NCBI GenBank assembly: GCA_024640585.1
Contig: JAHEEQ010000119.1
Location: 1-29,279 of the forward strand
Direction of reading: 5' to 3'
Length of the DNA: 29,279 nucleotides
DNA from: Micrococcales bacterium
GTDB taxonomy: Bacteria; Actinomycetota; Actinomycetes; S36-B12; UBA5976
Shown: positions 19,073 to 26,305 of the stretch, one piece after another
Layout: the number at the start of each line of letters is the position of its first letter
How positions within the stretch are numbered: the stretch's first letter is position 1
The notes under the pieces: generated by a model
Told to the model about the DNA's origin: nothing
The model's input: only the letters and a program-made list of their open reading frames with translations
Databases searched by the model: none
Program-made: the position numbers and the translations under genes

Positions 19073-19173
19073 ACAGGATAGGTGAATCCTGTGGCTCCGG
19101 ATGCCGGGTGACGAGAGCCGCAATTAGTCCACTGGACTAATTGCTCCCGATTCCCGGCAACCCTATTCACTAC
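19073..19173. other. Structured noncoding stretch with a long imperfect hairpin
   Basis: Between the OmpA-like gene and the terminator no ORF is convincing, but the DNA is strongly self-complementary. A first hairpin is ACAGGAT (19073-19079) / ATCCTGT (19086-19092). A second, long one runs from 19103 to 19158: GCCGGG/CCCGGC, an internal loop, a 6-bp segment (112-117 with 144-149, fully paired only on the minus strand through a G-U), a 3-nt bulge, then CAATTAGTCC / GGACTAATTG with loop ACT. GTGAAT (19082) can also close with ATTCAC (19165). It could be a small RNA, a 3' UTR element or a scar of integration. No Rfam family is recognised by eye. Confidence 0.5.
19105..19116 (+). repeat. 12-bp direct copy of the tRNA-Gly 3' end
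   Basis: CGGGTGACGAGA occurs here and at 19217-19228, where it is the T-stem and acceptor 3' strand of tRNA-Gly on the opposite strand. Similarity continues with CG-A matches to about 19122. The copy is part of the long hairpin arm. It resembles the duplicated tRNA 3' end left at an attachment site, or a decayed tRNA. Confidence 0.6.
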
Positions 19174-19213
19174 AAATAAATAAAACCCCCGAAAATGGGG
19201 GTTTTATTTATTT
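19174..19213. terminator. Bidirectional intrinsic terminator next to tRNA-Gly
   Basis: Arms 19174-19190 and 19197-19213 pair over 17 bp around GAAAAT: an A/T-rich outer part and a CCCCC/GGGGG core. It ends tRNA-Gly (minus strand, one base away) and can also stop transcription from the OmpA-like gene. Confidence 0.9.
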
Positions 19214-19214
19214 G

Positions 19215-19285
19215 AGCGGGTGACGAGAATCGAACTCGCGTGGTCTGCTTGGAAGGCAGAGGCTCTACCATTGAGCTACACCCGC
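19215..19285 (-). tRNA. tRNA-Gly (anticodon TCC)
   Basis: The minus strand folds as a full cloverleaf: acceptor GCGGGTG/CACCCGC, D-arm GCTC...GAGC, anticodon stem TCTGC/GCAGA with loop CTTCCAA (anticodon TCC, reads GGA), T-arm GCGAG-TTCGATT-CTCGT, discriminator T. CCA is not encoded. A terminator follows directly. Confidence 0.96.
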
Positions 19286-19310
19286 GTGCGAAGCACTCCT
19301 GCGTCTCAGG

Positions 19311-19316
19311 TACTCT
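19311..19316 (+). promoter_or_regulatory. Candidate -10 box of tRNA-Pro
   Basis: TACTCT lies 12 bp before the first base of tRNA-Pro in the 43-bp gap between the two divergent tRNA genes. No clear -35 box is seen. Confidence 0.42.
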
Positions 19317-19328
19317 ACGCAGGTACTT

Positions 19329-19401
19329 CGGGGCGTAGCGTAGTGGCTAGCGCGCCTGCTTTGGGAGCAGGAGACCGAGAGTTCGAGTCTCTCCGCCCCG
19401 A
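19329..19401 (+). tRNA. tRNA-Pro (anticodon TGG)
   Basis: Cloverleaf with acceptor CGGGGCG/CGCCCCG, D-arm GCGT...GCGC, anticodon stem CCTGC/GCAGG with loop TTTGGGA (anticodon TGG), variable loop AGACC, T-arm GAGAG-TTCGAGT-CTCTC and discriminator A. The next three bases (19402-19404) are CCA, so the 3' end may be encoded. No terminator lies between it and tig. Confidence 0.96.
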
Positions 19402-19418
19402 CCACTCACTTTGTGAGG

Positions 19419-19432
19419 TCTCGATATCGAGA
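19419..19432. promoter_or_regulatory. Perfect 14-bp palindrome between tRNA-Pro and tig
   Basis: TCTCGATATCGAGA is fully self-complementary and ends 15 bp before the tig start. A ribosome site GGAAGGG (19437-19443) follows. It could be an operator or a mark for RNA processing; no binding protein is known to me. Confidence 0.4.
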
Positions 19433-19447
19433 ATCTGGAAGGGTTTC

Positions 19448-20731
19448 ATGAAAGCGGATTTCGAACGTATTTCTCCAACTGCAGTTAAATTCACAATCAC
19501 AGTTCCGTTCGAAGAAATGGCACCTGCATTCGACAAGGCTTACGACCGCATCGCGAAGCAAGTAAACATTCCAGGCTTTCGCAAAGGAAAAATCCCAACT
19601 CGCATCATTGATCAACGTGTAGGTCGCGCTGCAGTTATTGAAGAAGCGCTAAATGATGCAATCCCAACCGCATACAACGAAGCAATTCTTAAAGAAGGTC
19701 TATTTCCAGTTGGCCGCCCAGTTGTTGATGTAACCGAAATTGCAGAAGACGTGCACGTTGCATTCACTGTTGAAGTTGAAGTTCGCCCAGATTTTGATTT
19801 GCCAGGTTTTGAAACCTTGAAGATCGAAGTTGACGCGGTGGAAATCGACGAAAAGCAGATTGACGAACAAGTTGATGCACTTCGCACACGATTTGCGACT
19901 TTGAAGACTGTTGAACGCGAATCAAAGGACGGCGATGTGCTTTTGATTGACATCGCGGGCGATCTAGATGGCGACAACATTGCAGACCTAACAGCATCAG
20001 CACTTTCGTACGAACTTGGAACCGATGGAATGCTTCCAGGGTTTGATGAAGCAGTTCGCGGTGCAAAAGCTGAAGATGTTCGCACTTTTGATTTCACTCC
20101 AGAAGCCGGCGAGCACGCCGACAAAGTGATCAAAGTTTCAGTAACTATAAAAGCAGTGCGCGAACGCGAACTTCCAGAACTTAATGACGATTTCGCACAA
20201 CTTGCATCTGAATTCGACACAGTTGCAGAACTTCGTGCGGATGTTGAAGAACGATATGCACGTTTGAAGCGTATGGAACAGGGCTACCAGGCTCGCGAAA
20301 AAGTTCAAGATGTTTTGCTAAATGCTGTTGAGATTCCACTACCGACAAAAGTTTTAGAAGCTGAAATCGAAGAACACTTCCAAGATGGTCATGGCGATGA
20401 TGCACACAAAGAAGAGTTTGCACAAAATTCTCGCAATTCTTTGAAAGCACAATTCGTATTCGACAAGATTGCAGAGACCGAACAGATTTCAGTTTCTGAG
20501 CAAGAGCTCTCAGCTTGGTTGGTCCAACAGGCACCTCGTTATGGAATGCAACCACAAGAATTTGCAGATGCACTTGTGCAATCTGGTGGAGTGCAGATGG
20601 CGATTTCAGATGTACGTCGCGCAAAGGCACTTGAAGTTGCGTTGAAAGCAGCACAAGTTGTTGACAGCTTGGGCAAAATCATCAACCTAGATGATCTAGA
20701 CGCAGATCTTGCAGCATTGTCACAGGGCTAA
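19448..20731 (+). CDS. tig: Trigger factor (ribosome-associated chaperone)
   Basis: Chaperone and peptidyl-prolyl isomerase that meets nascent chains at the ribosome exit. From ATG 19448 it has 427 residues. The ribosome-docking loop GFRKGKIP (43-50) is intact. A FKBP-type domain follows (about 155-240, with DGDVLLIDIAGDLDG and DGMLPGFDEAVRGAKAEDVRTFDF), then the helical C-terminal arms. The frame stays open upstream through tRNA-Pro to 19220, but that part is not coding; ATG 19448 follows GGAAGGG. It heads a protein quality-control cluster with clpP1, clpP2 and clpX, as in many bacteria. Confidence 0.96.
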   Translation: MKADFERISPTAVKFTITVPFEEMAPAFDKAYDRIAKQVNIPGFRKGKIPTRIIDQRVGRAAVIEEALNDAIPTAYNEAILKEGLFPVGRPVVDVTEIAEDVHVAFTVEVEVRPDFDLPGFETLKIEVDAVEIDEKQIDEQVDALRTRFATLKTVERESKDGDVLLIDIAGDLDGDNIADLTASALSYELGTDGMLPGFDEAVRGAKAEDVRTFDFTPEAGEHADKVIKVSVTIKAVRERELPELNDDFAQLASEFDTVAELRADVEERYARLKRMEQGYQAREKVQDVLLNAVEIPLPTKVLEAEIEEHFQDGHGDDAHKEEFAQNSRNSLKAQFVFDKIAETEQISVSEQELSAWLVQQAPRYGMQPQEFADALVQSGGVQMAISDVRRAKALEVALKAAQVVDSLGKIINLDDLDADLAALSQG

Positions 20732-20740
20732 GAGCTACTT

Positions 20741-20965
20741 ATGAAAAAAATGACTTGCAACCAACTAGGTGGTGCATGTAATTTAGTTTTTGAAGCTGAA
20801 ACTTTTGAAGACATGGCGCAACTCAGCCAAAGCCATGGTCGCGAAATGTATGGAGCCGAAGATGCGTCGCATATTGCCGCAATGGGCAAAATGATGGAAC
20901 TAATGAGCTCTGGTCAAATGGAAAACTGGATGGCCGAGCGCAAAGCCGAATTCGACGCCCTCTGA
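20741..20965 (+). CDS. DUF1059-family small protein
   Basis: Protein of 74 residues. The start MKKMTCNQLGGACNLVFEAETFEDMAQLSQSHGREMYG matches the DUF1059 pattern (two Cys around a Gly-Gly turn, acidic helix, late His). Function is unknown. It lies 9 bp after tig and is probably cotranscribed with it. The C-terminal half is unusually rich in Met (MGKMMELMSSGQMENWM). Confidence 0.75.
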   Translation: MKKMTCNQLGGACNLVFEAETFEDMAQLSQSHGREMYGAEDASHIAAMGKMMELMSSGQMENWMAERKAEFDAL

Positions 20966-20989
20966 GTTTCATTATCTAAAATATTCACT

Positions 20990-21007
20990 ATTTCGCCGTG
21001 GGCGAAC
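20990..21007. promoter_or_regulatory. ClgR-type operator upstream of clpP1
   Basis: TTCGCC-GTG-GGCGAA (20992-21006) is a perfect inverted repeat. The 18-mer 20990-21007 fits the ClgR consensus WNNWCGCYNANRGCGWWS, as I recall it from Corynebacterium, at 17 of 18 positions (the fixed A is T). It lies about 40 bp upstream of a candidate -10 box, a normal place for an activator. A sister site precedes clpX. Confidence 0.68.
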
Positions 21008-21045
21008 ATTTACCCCTTCGATGGGCATGCGTCGTGTTGCCGAGT

Positions 21046-21051
21046 TACTCT
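21046..21051 (+). promoter_or_regulatory. Candidate -10 box of clpP1P2
   Basis: TACTCT about 31 bp before ATG 21083, downstream of the ClgR-type operator. The transcript would carry a short leader with the AGGAG ribosome site (21074-21078). Confidence 0.42.
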
Positions 21052-21082
21052 CGCCAATGGAAAAACTGTTTTAGGAGTTTTA

Positions 21083-21670
21083 ATGGAAAACCCAAATATG
21101 CGCGGAACCGGCGCTGGACTTTCAAGTTTCAATGATTGGGTAGACGAACGTCTGCTGCGTGAACGCATTATTTGGCTTGAGGGTGAAGTTCGCGACGACA
21201 ACTCAAACCGCATTGTTAAACAACTCCAAGTTTTAAGTGCTGAAGATCCAGAAAAGGACATCACTCTCTATATCAACTCTCCAGGCGGATCAGTTTCAGC
21301 TGGTATGGCGATTTACGACGCGATGATGCTCGTGCCGAATGATGTTGCAACAGTTGCAATGGGCTTGGCCGCATCAATGGGTCAATTCCTACTTTGTGCA
21401 GGAGCTGCTGGAAAGCGCTCTGCAACGCCAAACACTCGCATCATGATGCATCAGCCACTTGGCGGCATCGGTGGTACAGCTTCTGATATCAAGATTCAAG
21501 CTGAACAAATGCTGCAATTAAAGAAGAAGCTTGCTCAACTTATCGCACAGCACTCAGGCCAATCACTCGAAAAAATTGAAGCAGATTCAGATCGAGATTC
21601 ATGGTTCACCGCTGAAGACGCAAAAGCATATGGGCTAATCGACAATGTAATTTCAAACGGAAAGTCTTGA
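21083..21670 (+). CDS. clpP1: ATP-dependent Clp protease proteolytic subunit 1
   Basis: Serine protease subunit, 195 residues. The catalytic triad is visible: Ser98 in [11 protein letters not shown], His123 in MMHQPLG and Asp172 in DSDRDSWF. The oxyanion segment [17 protein letters not shown] is intact. In Actinobacteria ClpP1 and ClpP2 form a mixed two-ring barrel loaded by ClpX or ClpC. A good ribosome site TAGGAG precedes ATG 21083. It is followed directly by clpP2. Confidence 0.95.
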   Translation: MENPNMRGTGAGLSSFNDWVDERLLRERIIWLEGEVRDDNSNRIVKQLQVLSAEDPEKDITLYINSPGGSVSAGMAIYDAMMLVPNDVATVAMGLAASMGQFLLCAGAAGKRSATPNTRIMMHQPLGGIGGTASDIKIQAEQMLQLKKKLAQLIAQHSGQSLEKIEADSDRDSWFTAEDAKAYGLIDNVISNGKS

Positions 21671-21681
21671 GGAACACTGTG

Positions 21682-22326
21682 ATGAATTCAGACAAAGTAG
21701 TTCAAGCAGCATTGCGCACAGCAGGTCCGCAAGCTCGTTACATCGTTCCGGAATTTCGCGAACGCACTGCAAATGGTGAACGCATTCAAAACCCTTACAC
21801 AAAACTTTTTGAAGAGCGGATCATCTTCCTTGGAGTGCAGATCGACGATGCTTCAGCTGATGATGTGATGGCGCAATTGTTGTGCCTAGAATCAATGGAT
21901 CCAGATCGCGAAGTTTCGATTTACATCAATTCACCTGGTGGCTCATACACCGCAATGACCGCGATCTACGACACAATGCAATTCATCAAGCCAACTGTCA
22001 CAACAGTTTGCTTGGGACAAGCTGCATCGGCAGCCGCGATCTTGTTGGCAGCAGGTTCACCTGGAAAACGCTTTGCGCTTCCACATGCTCGCATCTTGAT
22101 TCACCAGCCATACACCGAAGGTGGTGGCCAAGGATCTGACATAGAGATTCAAGCAAATGAAATTTTGCGTATGCGCAGCGAAATGGAAACAATTCTCGCT
22201 CGCCACACAGGGCAATCACTTGAAAATATTCAACGCGACATCGAACGCGACAAGATTTTGACAGCGCAAATGGCTGTCGAATACGGCGTTGTGGACTCAG
22301 TGATTCAATCACGCAAAGCTGTTTAG
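21682..22326 (+). CDS. clpP2: ATP-dependent Clp protease proteolytic subunit 2
   Basis: Partner protease subunit, 214 residues from ATG 21682, which follows GAGGAACAC. An in-frame TTG at 21667 overlaps the clpP1 stop but is less likely. Triad: Ser116 in [11 protein letters not shown], His141 in [13 protein letters not shown], Asp190 in ERDK. The N-terminal 40 residues ([27 protein letters not shown]) fit the propeptide region typical of ClpP2. It is cotranscribed with clpP1; a stem-loop/operator lies four bases after the stop. Confidence 0.95.
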   Translation: MNSDKVVQAALRTAGPQARYIVPEFRERTANGERIQNPYTKLFEERIIFLGVQIDDASADDVMAQLLCLESMDPDREVSIYINSPGGSYTAMTAIYDTMQFIKPTVTTVCLGQAASAAAILLAAGSPGKRFALPHARILIHQPYTEGGGQGSDIEIQANEILRMRSEMETILARHTGQSLENIQRDIERDKILTAQMAVEYGVVDSVIQSRKAV

Positions 22327-22333
22327 TTGAAGT

Positions 22334-22351
22334 TGTTCGCTGATAGCGAAC
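22334..22351. promoter_or_regulatory. ClgR-type operator upstream of clpX
   Basis: TTCGCT-GAT-AGCGAA (22336-22350) within an 18-mer that fits WNNWCGCYNANRGCGWWS at all positions. It is centred about 60 bp upstream of the clpX -10 box. The same bases also form an RNA stem-loop after clpP2: AAGTTG (22330) with CAACTT (22357-22362) extends it to 12 bp with a bulge. There is no T-run. Confidence 0.72.
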
Positions 22352-22399
22352 AGATGCAACTTTGCGGCAATAAAGCGGGTGATTGTCACTAAGAATGGT

Positions 22400-22405
22400 T
22401 AGGTT
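22400..22405 (+). promoter_or_regulatory. Candidate leaderless -10 box of clpX
   Basis: TAGGTT followed by six bases (TGCACC) and ATG 22412, with no ribosome site. Same geometry as nucS, folC and ndk. Confidence 0.58.
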
Positions 22406-22411
22406 TGCACC

Positions 22412-23695
22412 ATGGCACGAGTCGGTGAAACAAGTGATTTGCTCAAATGTAATTTCTGTGGGAAATCTCAGAAGCAAGTCAAAAAACTAATTGCAGGTCC
22501 AGGTGTTTACATCTGCGACGAATGCATCGACCTTTGCAATGAAATCATCGAAGAAGAATTGCAAGACATTGTCGGCGAGACTCTCGGTGACCTACCAAAG
22601 CCATTAGAAATTTTCGAATTCCTCGACGAATACGTTATTGGTCAAGAAGCAGCAAAGAAATCTCTTTCAGTTGCGGTCTACAACCACTACAAGCGCGTAA
22701 AAGCGAGCGAAGGTCAAAAGAGCGACGCAGTTGAACTCGCTAAATCAAACATTCTTCTTCTCGGCCCAACCGGCTCAGGCAAAACTTTGCTTGCTCAAAC
22801 TTTGGCTCGAATGCTCAATGTTCCATTTGCAATGGCTGACGCGACTGCATTGACCGAAGCTGGTTATGTGGGAGAAGATGTCGAAAACATTTTGTTGAAA
22901 TTGATCCAAGCTGCTGAATTTGATGTGAAGCGCGCCGAGCAGGGCATCATCTACATCGACGAAATCGACAAGATTTCGCGCAAGAGCGAAAACCCATCAA
23001 TCACTCGCGATGTTTCAGGTGAAGGTGTTCAACAGGCTCTTCTTAAGATTCTTGAAGGCACGACTGCTTCCGTTCCACCTCAAGGCGGTCGCAAACACCC
23101 ACACCAAGAATTCATTCAAATCGACACCAGCAATGTTTTGTTTATCGTAGGTGGCGCTTTCGCAGGTCTCGACAAAGTGATTGAAGCGCGCGTCGGAAAG
23201 AAGTCGCTCGGTTTCACTTCAGCTCTAAATTCTGAAGTCGACAACACAAACCCAGGCGACATTTTTAGCCAAGTTATGCCAGAAGATCTTGTGAAATTTG
23301 GTTTGATTCCAGAATTTATTGGTCGTCTGCCAATCATTGCTTCAGTGACAGCTCTAGACGAACCAGCATTGATCAAGGTTCTAACCGAACCTCGCAATGC
23401 ACTTGTTCGCCAATATCAACGTTTGTTTGAACTCGATGATGTGCAACTTGCATTTGAACCAGAAGCGCTTTCTGCAATCGCTCAACTAGCTATGGCTCGA
23501 GGCACTGGTGCGCGCGGACTTCGTTCGATCCTGGAAGAGGTTCTTCTGCCAGCAATGTATGAAATCCCGGGTCGCGAAGACATCGAAAAAGTTGTGGTCA
23601 CCGAGAACACTGTGAAAAACGGCGACCACCCGACAATCGTGCTTCACCAGACTAAGAAAGAGACTCCAAAGTCTCGCAAAGACAAGACTGCTTAA
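22412..23695 (+). CDS. clpX: ClpX, ATP-dependent unfoldase of ClpXP
   Basis: AAA+ unfoldase that feeds tagged proteins into ClpP, 427 residues. The N-terminal zinc-binding domain has Cys13, Cys16, Cys35 and Cys38. Walker A is GPTGSGKT (118-125), the pore loop GYVGEDV, Walker [10 protein letters not shown], the ClpP-docking loop shows LGF ([12 protein letters not shown]), and sensor regions PEFIGRLP and [12 protein letters not shown] are present. ATG 22412 has a leaderless -10 box and a ClgR-type site upstream, so it has its own promoter apart from clpP1P2. Its stop touches the valS stop. Confidence 0.97.
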   Translation: MARVGETSDLLKCNFCGKSQKQVKKLIAGPGVYICDECIDLCNEIIEEELQDIVGETLGDLPKPLEIFEFLDEYVIGQEAAKKSLSVAVYNHYKRVKASEGQKSDAVELAKSNILLLGPTGSGKTLLAQTLARMLNVPFAMADATALTEAGYVGEDVENILLKLIQAAEFDVKRAEQGIIYIDEIDKISRKSENPSITRDVSGEGVQQALLKILEGTTASVPPQGGRKHPHQEFIQIDTSNVLFIVGGAFAGLDKVIEARVGKKSLGFTSALNSEVDNTNPGDIFSQVMPEDLVKFGLIPEFIGRLPIIASVTALDEPALIKVLTEPRNALVRQYQRLFELDDVQLAFEPEALSAIAQLAMARGTGARGLRSILEEVLLPAMYEIPGREDIEKVVVTENTVKNGDHPTIVLHQTKKETPKSRKDKTA

Positions 23696-26257
23696 TTATT
23701 CAACCGGTGCAATGGTTGCACTAACTGAAATTTCAGATCCTTCATTCCATTTTGCTGTTTGAATGCGGCCGGCTGTAAGCACATCTGTTTCTGCAAGTTT
23801 CACAAGAGCGATGATTTCTGCTGGTGCAGTGATTTCAGCTAGTGAAATTTCTGCCTTCATCGAAACTTGTGCATCACTTTTCACCTTGCGAATATGTGAA
23901 AGAACCAGGCTCACTGCTTCGTTCACTTCTTTGCTCGCGCCATCAACATTTACATCGCTGGATTTTGGCCAATCTGAGTTGTGAACAGAACCTTCTTGCC
24001 ACCAAGACCAAACTTCATCGGTTACGAATGGCAAAAATGGCGCGAAGAGTTTCAAGAAAGTTTGAGTTGCAATGCCAAGAGCAGCTTTTGCACTGTTCGC
24101 GGCTGCTTCACCTTGTGCACCGTAGACACGATCTTTAACAAGTTCGACATAGTCATCACAAAACGGCCAGAAGAATTGTTCAGTTACTTCAAGGGCTTTG
24201 GTGTAGTTGAACCCTTCAAACGCTTTGGTTGCTTGGTCCACAACTTCTGCCAAACCATTAAGCATTGATTGGTCGAGTGCTTCAGTTATTACTTTGTTGT
24301 CTGATGGGATAAATGCGCCCATCGAAAGTGAGAACTTTGAAGCGTTCAAAATCTTGATTGCAAGTCGGCGACCAATTTTCATTTGACCAACATCAAATGC
24401 GGTGTCAGTGCCAGGTCGGCCTGATGCTGCCCAATAACGAACTGCATCTGAACCATGTTCATCAAGCAAATCGAGTGGCGTTACAACATTGCCTTTCGAC
24501 TTACTCATCTTTTTGCGGTCTGGATCCAAAATCCAACCTGAAATTGATGCATCAGTAAATGGCAAGCTGTTGTGTTCCAGATGTGCACGAACAACAGTTG
24601 AGAAAAGCCAAGTGCGAATAATTTCGTGAGCTTGCGGACGCAAATTGAATGGCCAGACTCGATTCCACAAGTCGTTGTCTCGTTCCCAACCACCTGCTAT
24701 TTGTGGGGTTAGGGATGAAGTTGCCCAGGTGTCCATGACATCTGGATCGCCAATGAAGCCATTTGGTTTGTTGCGCTGAGATTCATCAAAACCTTTTGGC
24801 GCTTCGGATGCTGGATCGATTGGAAGATCTGCTTCATTTGGAACCAGGATGTTTGCATAATCTGGATTTCCGTCGCTATCCACGCCATACCAAAGTGGGA
24901 TAGGTACGCCGAAGAAACGTTGGCGACTAATTAGCCAGTCACCATTCAAACCTTCAACCCAATTTGAGTAACGAACTCCCATGTGGTCTGGATGCCAGTT
25001 GAGTTCTTTGCCGCGCGCAAGCAGTTGGGCCCGAAGGTCACTGTCACGTCCACCATTTCGGATGTACCACTGACGGGTGGTGACAATTTCGAGTGGCTTG
25101 TCGCCTTTTTCGAAGAATTTAACAGGATGGGTGATTGGGCGAATATCGCCAACTAAATCTCCAGAAGCAGTTAGTAGTTCTGCCATTTTTTCTTTTGCTG
25201 TGTGCGCTGTAGCGCCTGCAATTTGTTCGTATGCAGAGATACCGGCAGCAGATGTGATCCATTCTGGAGTTGATCCAAGAATGCGGCCATCCCAACCAAT
25301 AATTGGCCTGGTTTGAAGTTGAAGCTCTCGCCACCAAGTTACGTCGGTTGTGTCACCGAACGTACAAATCATTGCGATACCTGAACCTTTTTCAATTTCG
25401 GCAAGATGGTGTGCAACTACTGGTACTTCGACATCAAAGATTGGTGTGCGAACTGTTTTGCCAAAAAGTGGCTGGTAGCGCTCGTCATCTGGATTTGCTA
25501 CAAGTGCAACACATGCTGCCAAAAGTTCTGGGCGTGTGGTTTCGATAAAAACTTTTTCGCCATTGTCGCTGCGAGTGAAACCAATTCGGTGGTATGCGCC
25601 TGGACGTTCGCGATCTTCAAGTTCGGCTTGGGCAACTGCGGTTCTAAAAGTTACATCCCAAAGAGTAGGAGCTTCGGATTGATATGCCTCATTGCGAGAC
25701 AAGTTACGCAAGAAAGCTCGTTGAGAAGTTGCACGCGCATTTGAATCGATGGTTTGATAGGTGTGATTCCAGTCAACCGAAATTCCAAGCCGGCGCCAAA
25801 GTTCTTCGAAAGCTTTTTCGTCTTCGATTGTTAGTTGCTCGCATAGTTCAACAAAGTTTTTGCGAGAAATCGCAATTTGTTCTTTTCCAGGTTCAGCTGG
25901 TGGTGTGAAGTTTGAATCGTATGGAAGTGAAGGGTCGCATCGGACGCCGAAATAATTTTGAACTCGGCGCTCTGTCGGAAGGCCATTGTCATCCCAGCCC
26001 ATTGGGTAGAAGACTGACTTGCCAATCATGCGCTGATAGCGGGCAATGCAGTCGGTATGTGTGTAGGAAAAAACGTGGCCAACATGAAGCGAACCAGAAA
26101 CGGTTGGCGGAGGGGTGTCGATTGAGAACACGTTTGCACGGGTGGCGGTTTTATCGAAGCGGAAAGTGCCGTTTTGCTCCCAGACGTCCACAAATCGGGT
26201 TTCAACTCCCTCGAGAGTTGGCTTTTGGGGCATCTTTGGGTACGGATTTTCGCTCAT
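23696..26257 (-). CDS. valS: Valyl-tRNA synthetase, archaeal-like type 2
   Basis: Class I synthetase charging tRNA-Val, 853 residues. It has the HIGH-type motif HVGH (58-61), an editing (CP1) domain with FIETTRPELLAACVALVANP, and KMSKS (about residue 582) in DRKKMSKSKGN. Around the active site the sequence reads TPPPTVSGSLHVGHVFSYTHTD and MGWDDNGLPTERRVQNYFGV, which is the archaeal/Rickettsial type 2 pattern. Common bacterial ValRS has PPPNVTGxLHxGH and GxDHAGIATQ. No long C-terminal coiled coil like that of E. coli is apparent. ATG 26257 has TAGAAT eight bases upstream. It is convergent with clpX with no gap and divergent from folC. Confidence 0.94.
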   Translation of the reverse strand: MSENPYPKMPQKPTLEGVETRFVDVWEQNGTFRFDKTATRANVFSIDTPPPTVSGSLHVGHVFSYTHTDCIARYQRMIGKSVFYPMGWDDNGLPTERRVQNYFGVRCDPSLPYDSNFTPPAEPGKEQIAISRKNFVELCEQLTIEDEKAFEELWRRLGISVDWNHTYQTIDSNARATSQRAFLRNLSRNEAYQSEAPTLWDVTFRTAVAQAELEDRERPGAYHRIGFTRSDNGEKVFIETTRPELLAACVALVANPDDERYQPLFGKTVRTPIFDVEVPVVAHHLAEIEKGSGIAMICTFGDTTDVTWWRELQLQTRPIIGWDGRILGSTPEWITSAAGISAYEQIAGATAHTAKEKMAELLTASGDLVGDIRPITHPVKFFEKGDKPLEIVTTRQWYIRNGGRDSDLRAQLLARGKELNWHPDHMGVRYSNWVEGLNGDWLISRQRFFGVPIPLWYGVDSDGNPDYANILVPNEADLPIDPASEAPKGFDESQRNKPNGFIGDPDVMDTWATSSLTPQIAGGWERDNDLWNRVWPFNLRPQAHEIIRTWLFSTVVRAHLEHNSLPFTDASISGWILDPDRKKMSKSKGNVVTPLDLLDEHGSDAVRYWAASGRPGTDTAFDVGQMKIGRRLAIKILNASKFSLSMGAFIPSDNKVITEALDQSMLNGLAEVVDQATKAFEGFNYTKALEVTEQFFWPFCDDYVELVKDRVYGAQGEAAANSAKAALGIATQTFLKLFAPFLPFVTDEVWSWWQEGSVHNSDWPKSSDVNVDGASKEVNEAVSLVLSHIRKVKSDAQVSMKAEISLAEITAPAEIIALVKLAETDVLTAGRIQTAKWNEGSEISVSATIAPVE

Positions 26258-26265
26258 AAGGGGGC

Positions 26266-26271
26266 ATTCTA
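26266..26271 (-). promoter_or_regulatory. Candidate near-leaderless -10 box of valS
   Basis: Minus-strand TAGAAT, then eight bases (GCCCCCTT), then ATG 26257. Divergent from the folC promoter 22 bp away. Confidence 0.5.
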
Positions 26272-26293
26272 GGCGTGAGCGAGCCTCTGCCCT

Positions 26294-26299
26294 TAGGGT
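26294..26299 (+). promoter_or_regulatory. Candidate leaderless -10 box of folC
   Basis: TAGGGT, six bases (GAAGCC), GTG 26306. No ribosome site is present. Confidence 0.55.
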
Positions 26300-26305
26300 G
26301 AAGCC

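Noticed and set aside
19073..19173. SAM or cobalamin riboswitch, suggested by CCCGGCAACC and GGTGAATCC
   Set aside because: The strings are isolated and the rest of those consensus folds is missing. A terminator follows and no methionine or B12 gene is downstream on the plus strand.
19220..19447. An open frame joins tRNA-Pro DNA to the front of trigger factor, giving a 503-residue protein
   Set aside because: The extension reads through both tRNA genes. ATG 19448 has a ribosome site and matches the family start.
19612..20220. Ser/Thr-rich 202-residue frame on the minus strand
   Set aside because: It is the antisense of trigger factor; low-complexity composition follows from the codon pattern of tig.
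25912..26259. 115-residue plus-strand frame
   Set aside because: It is antisense to the ValRS N-terminus and has no family features.
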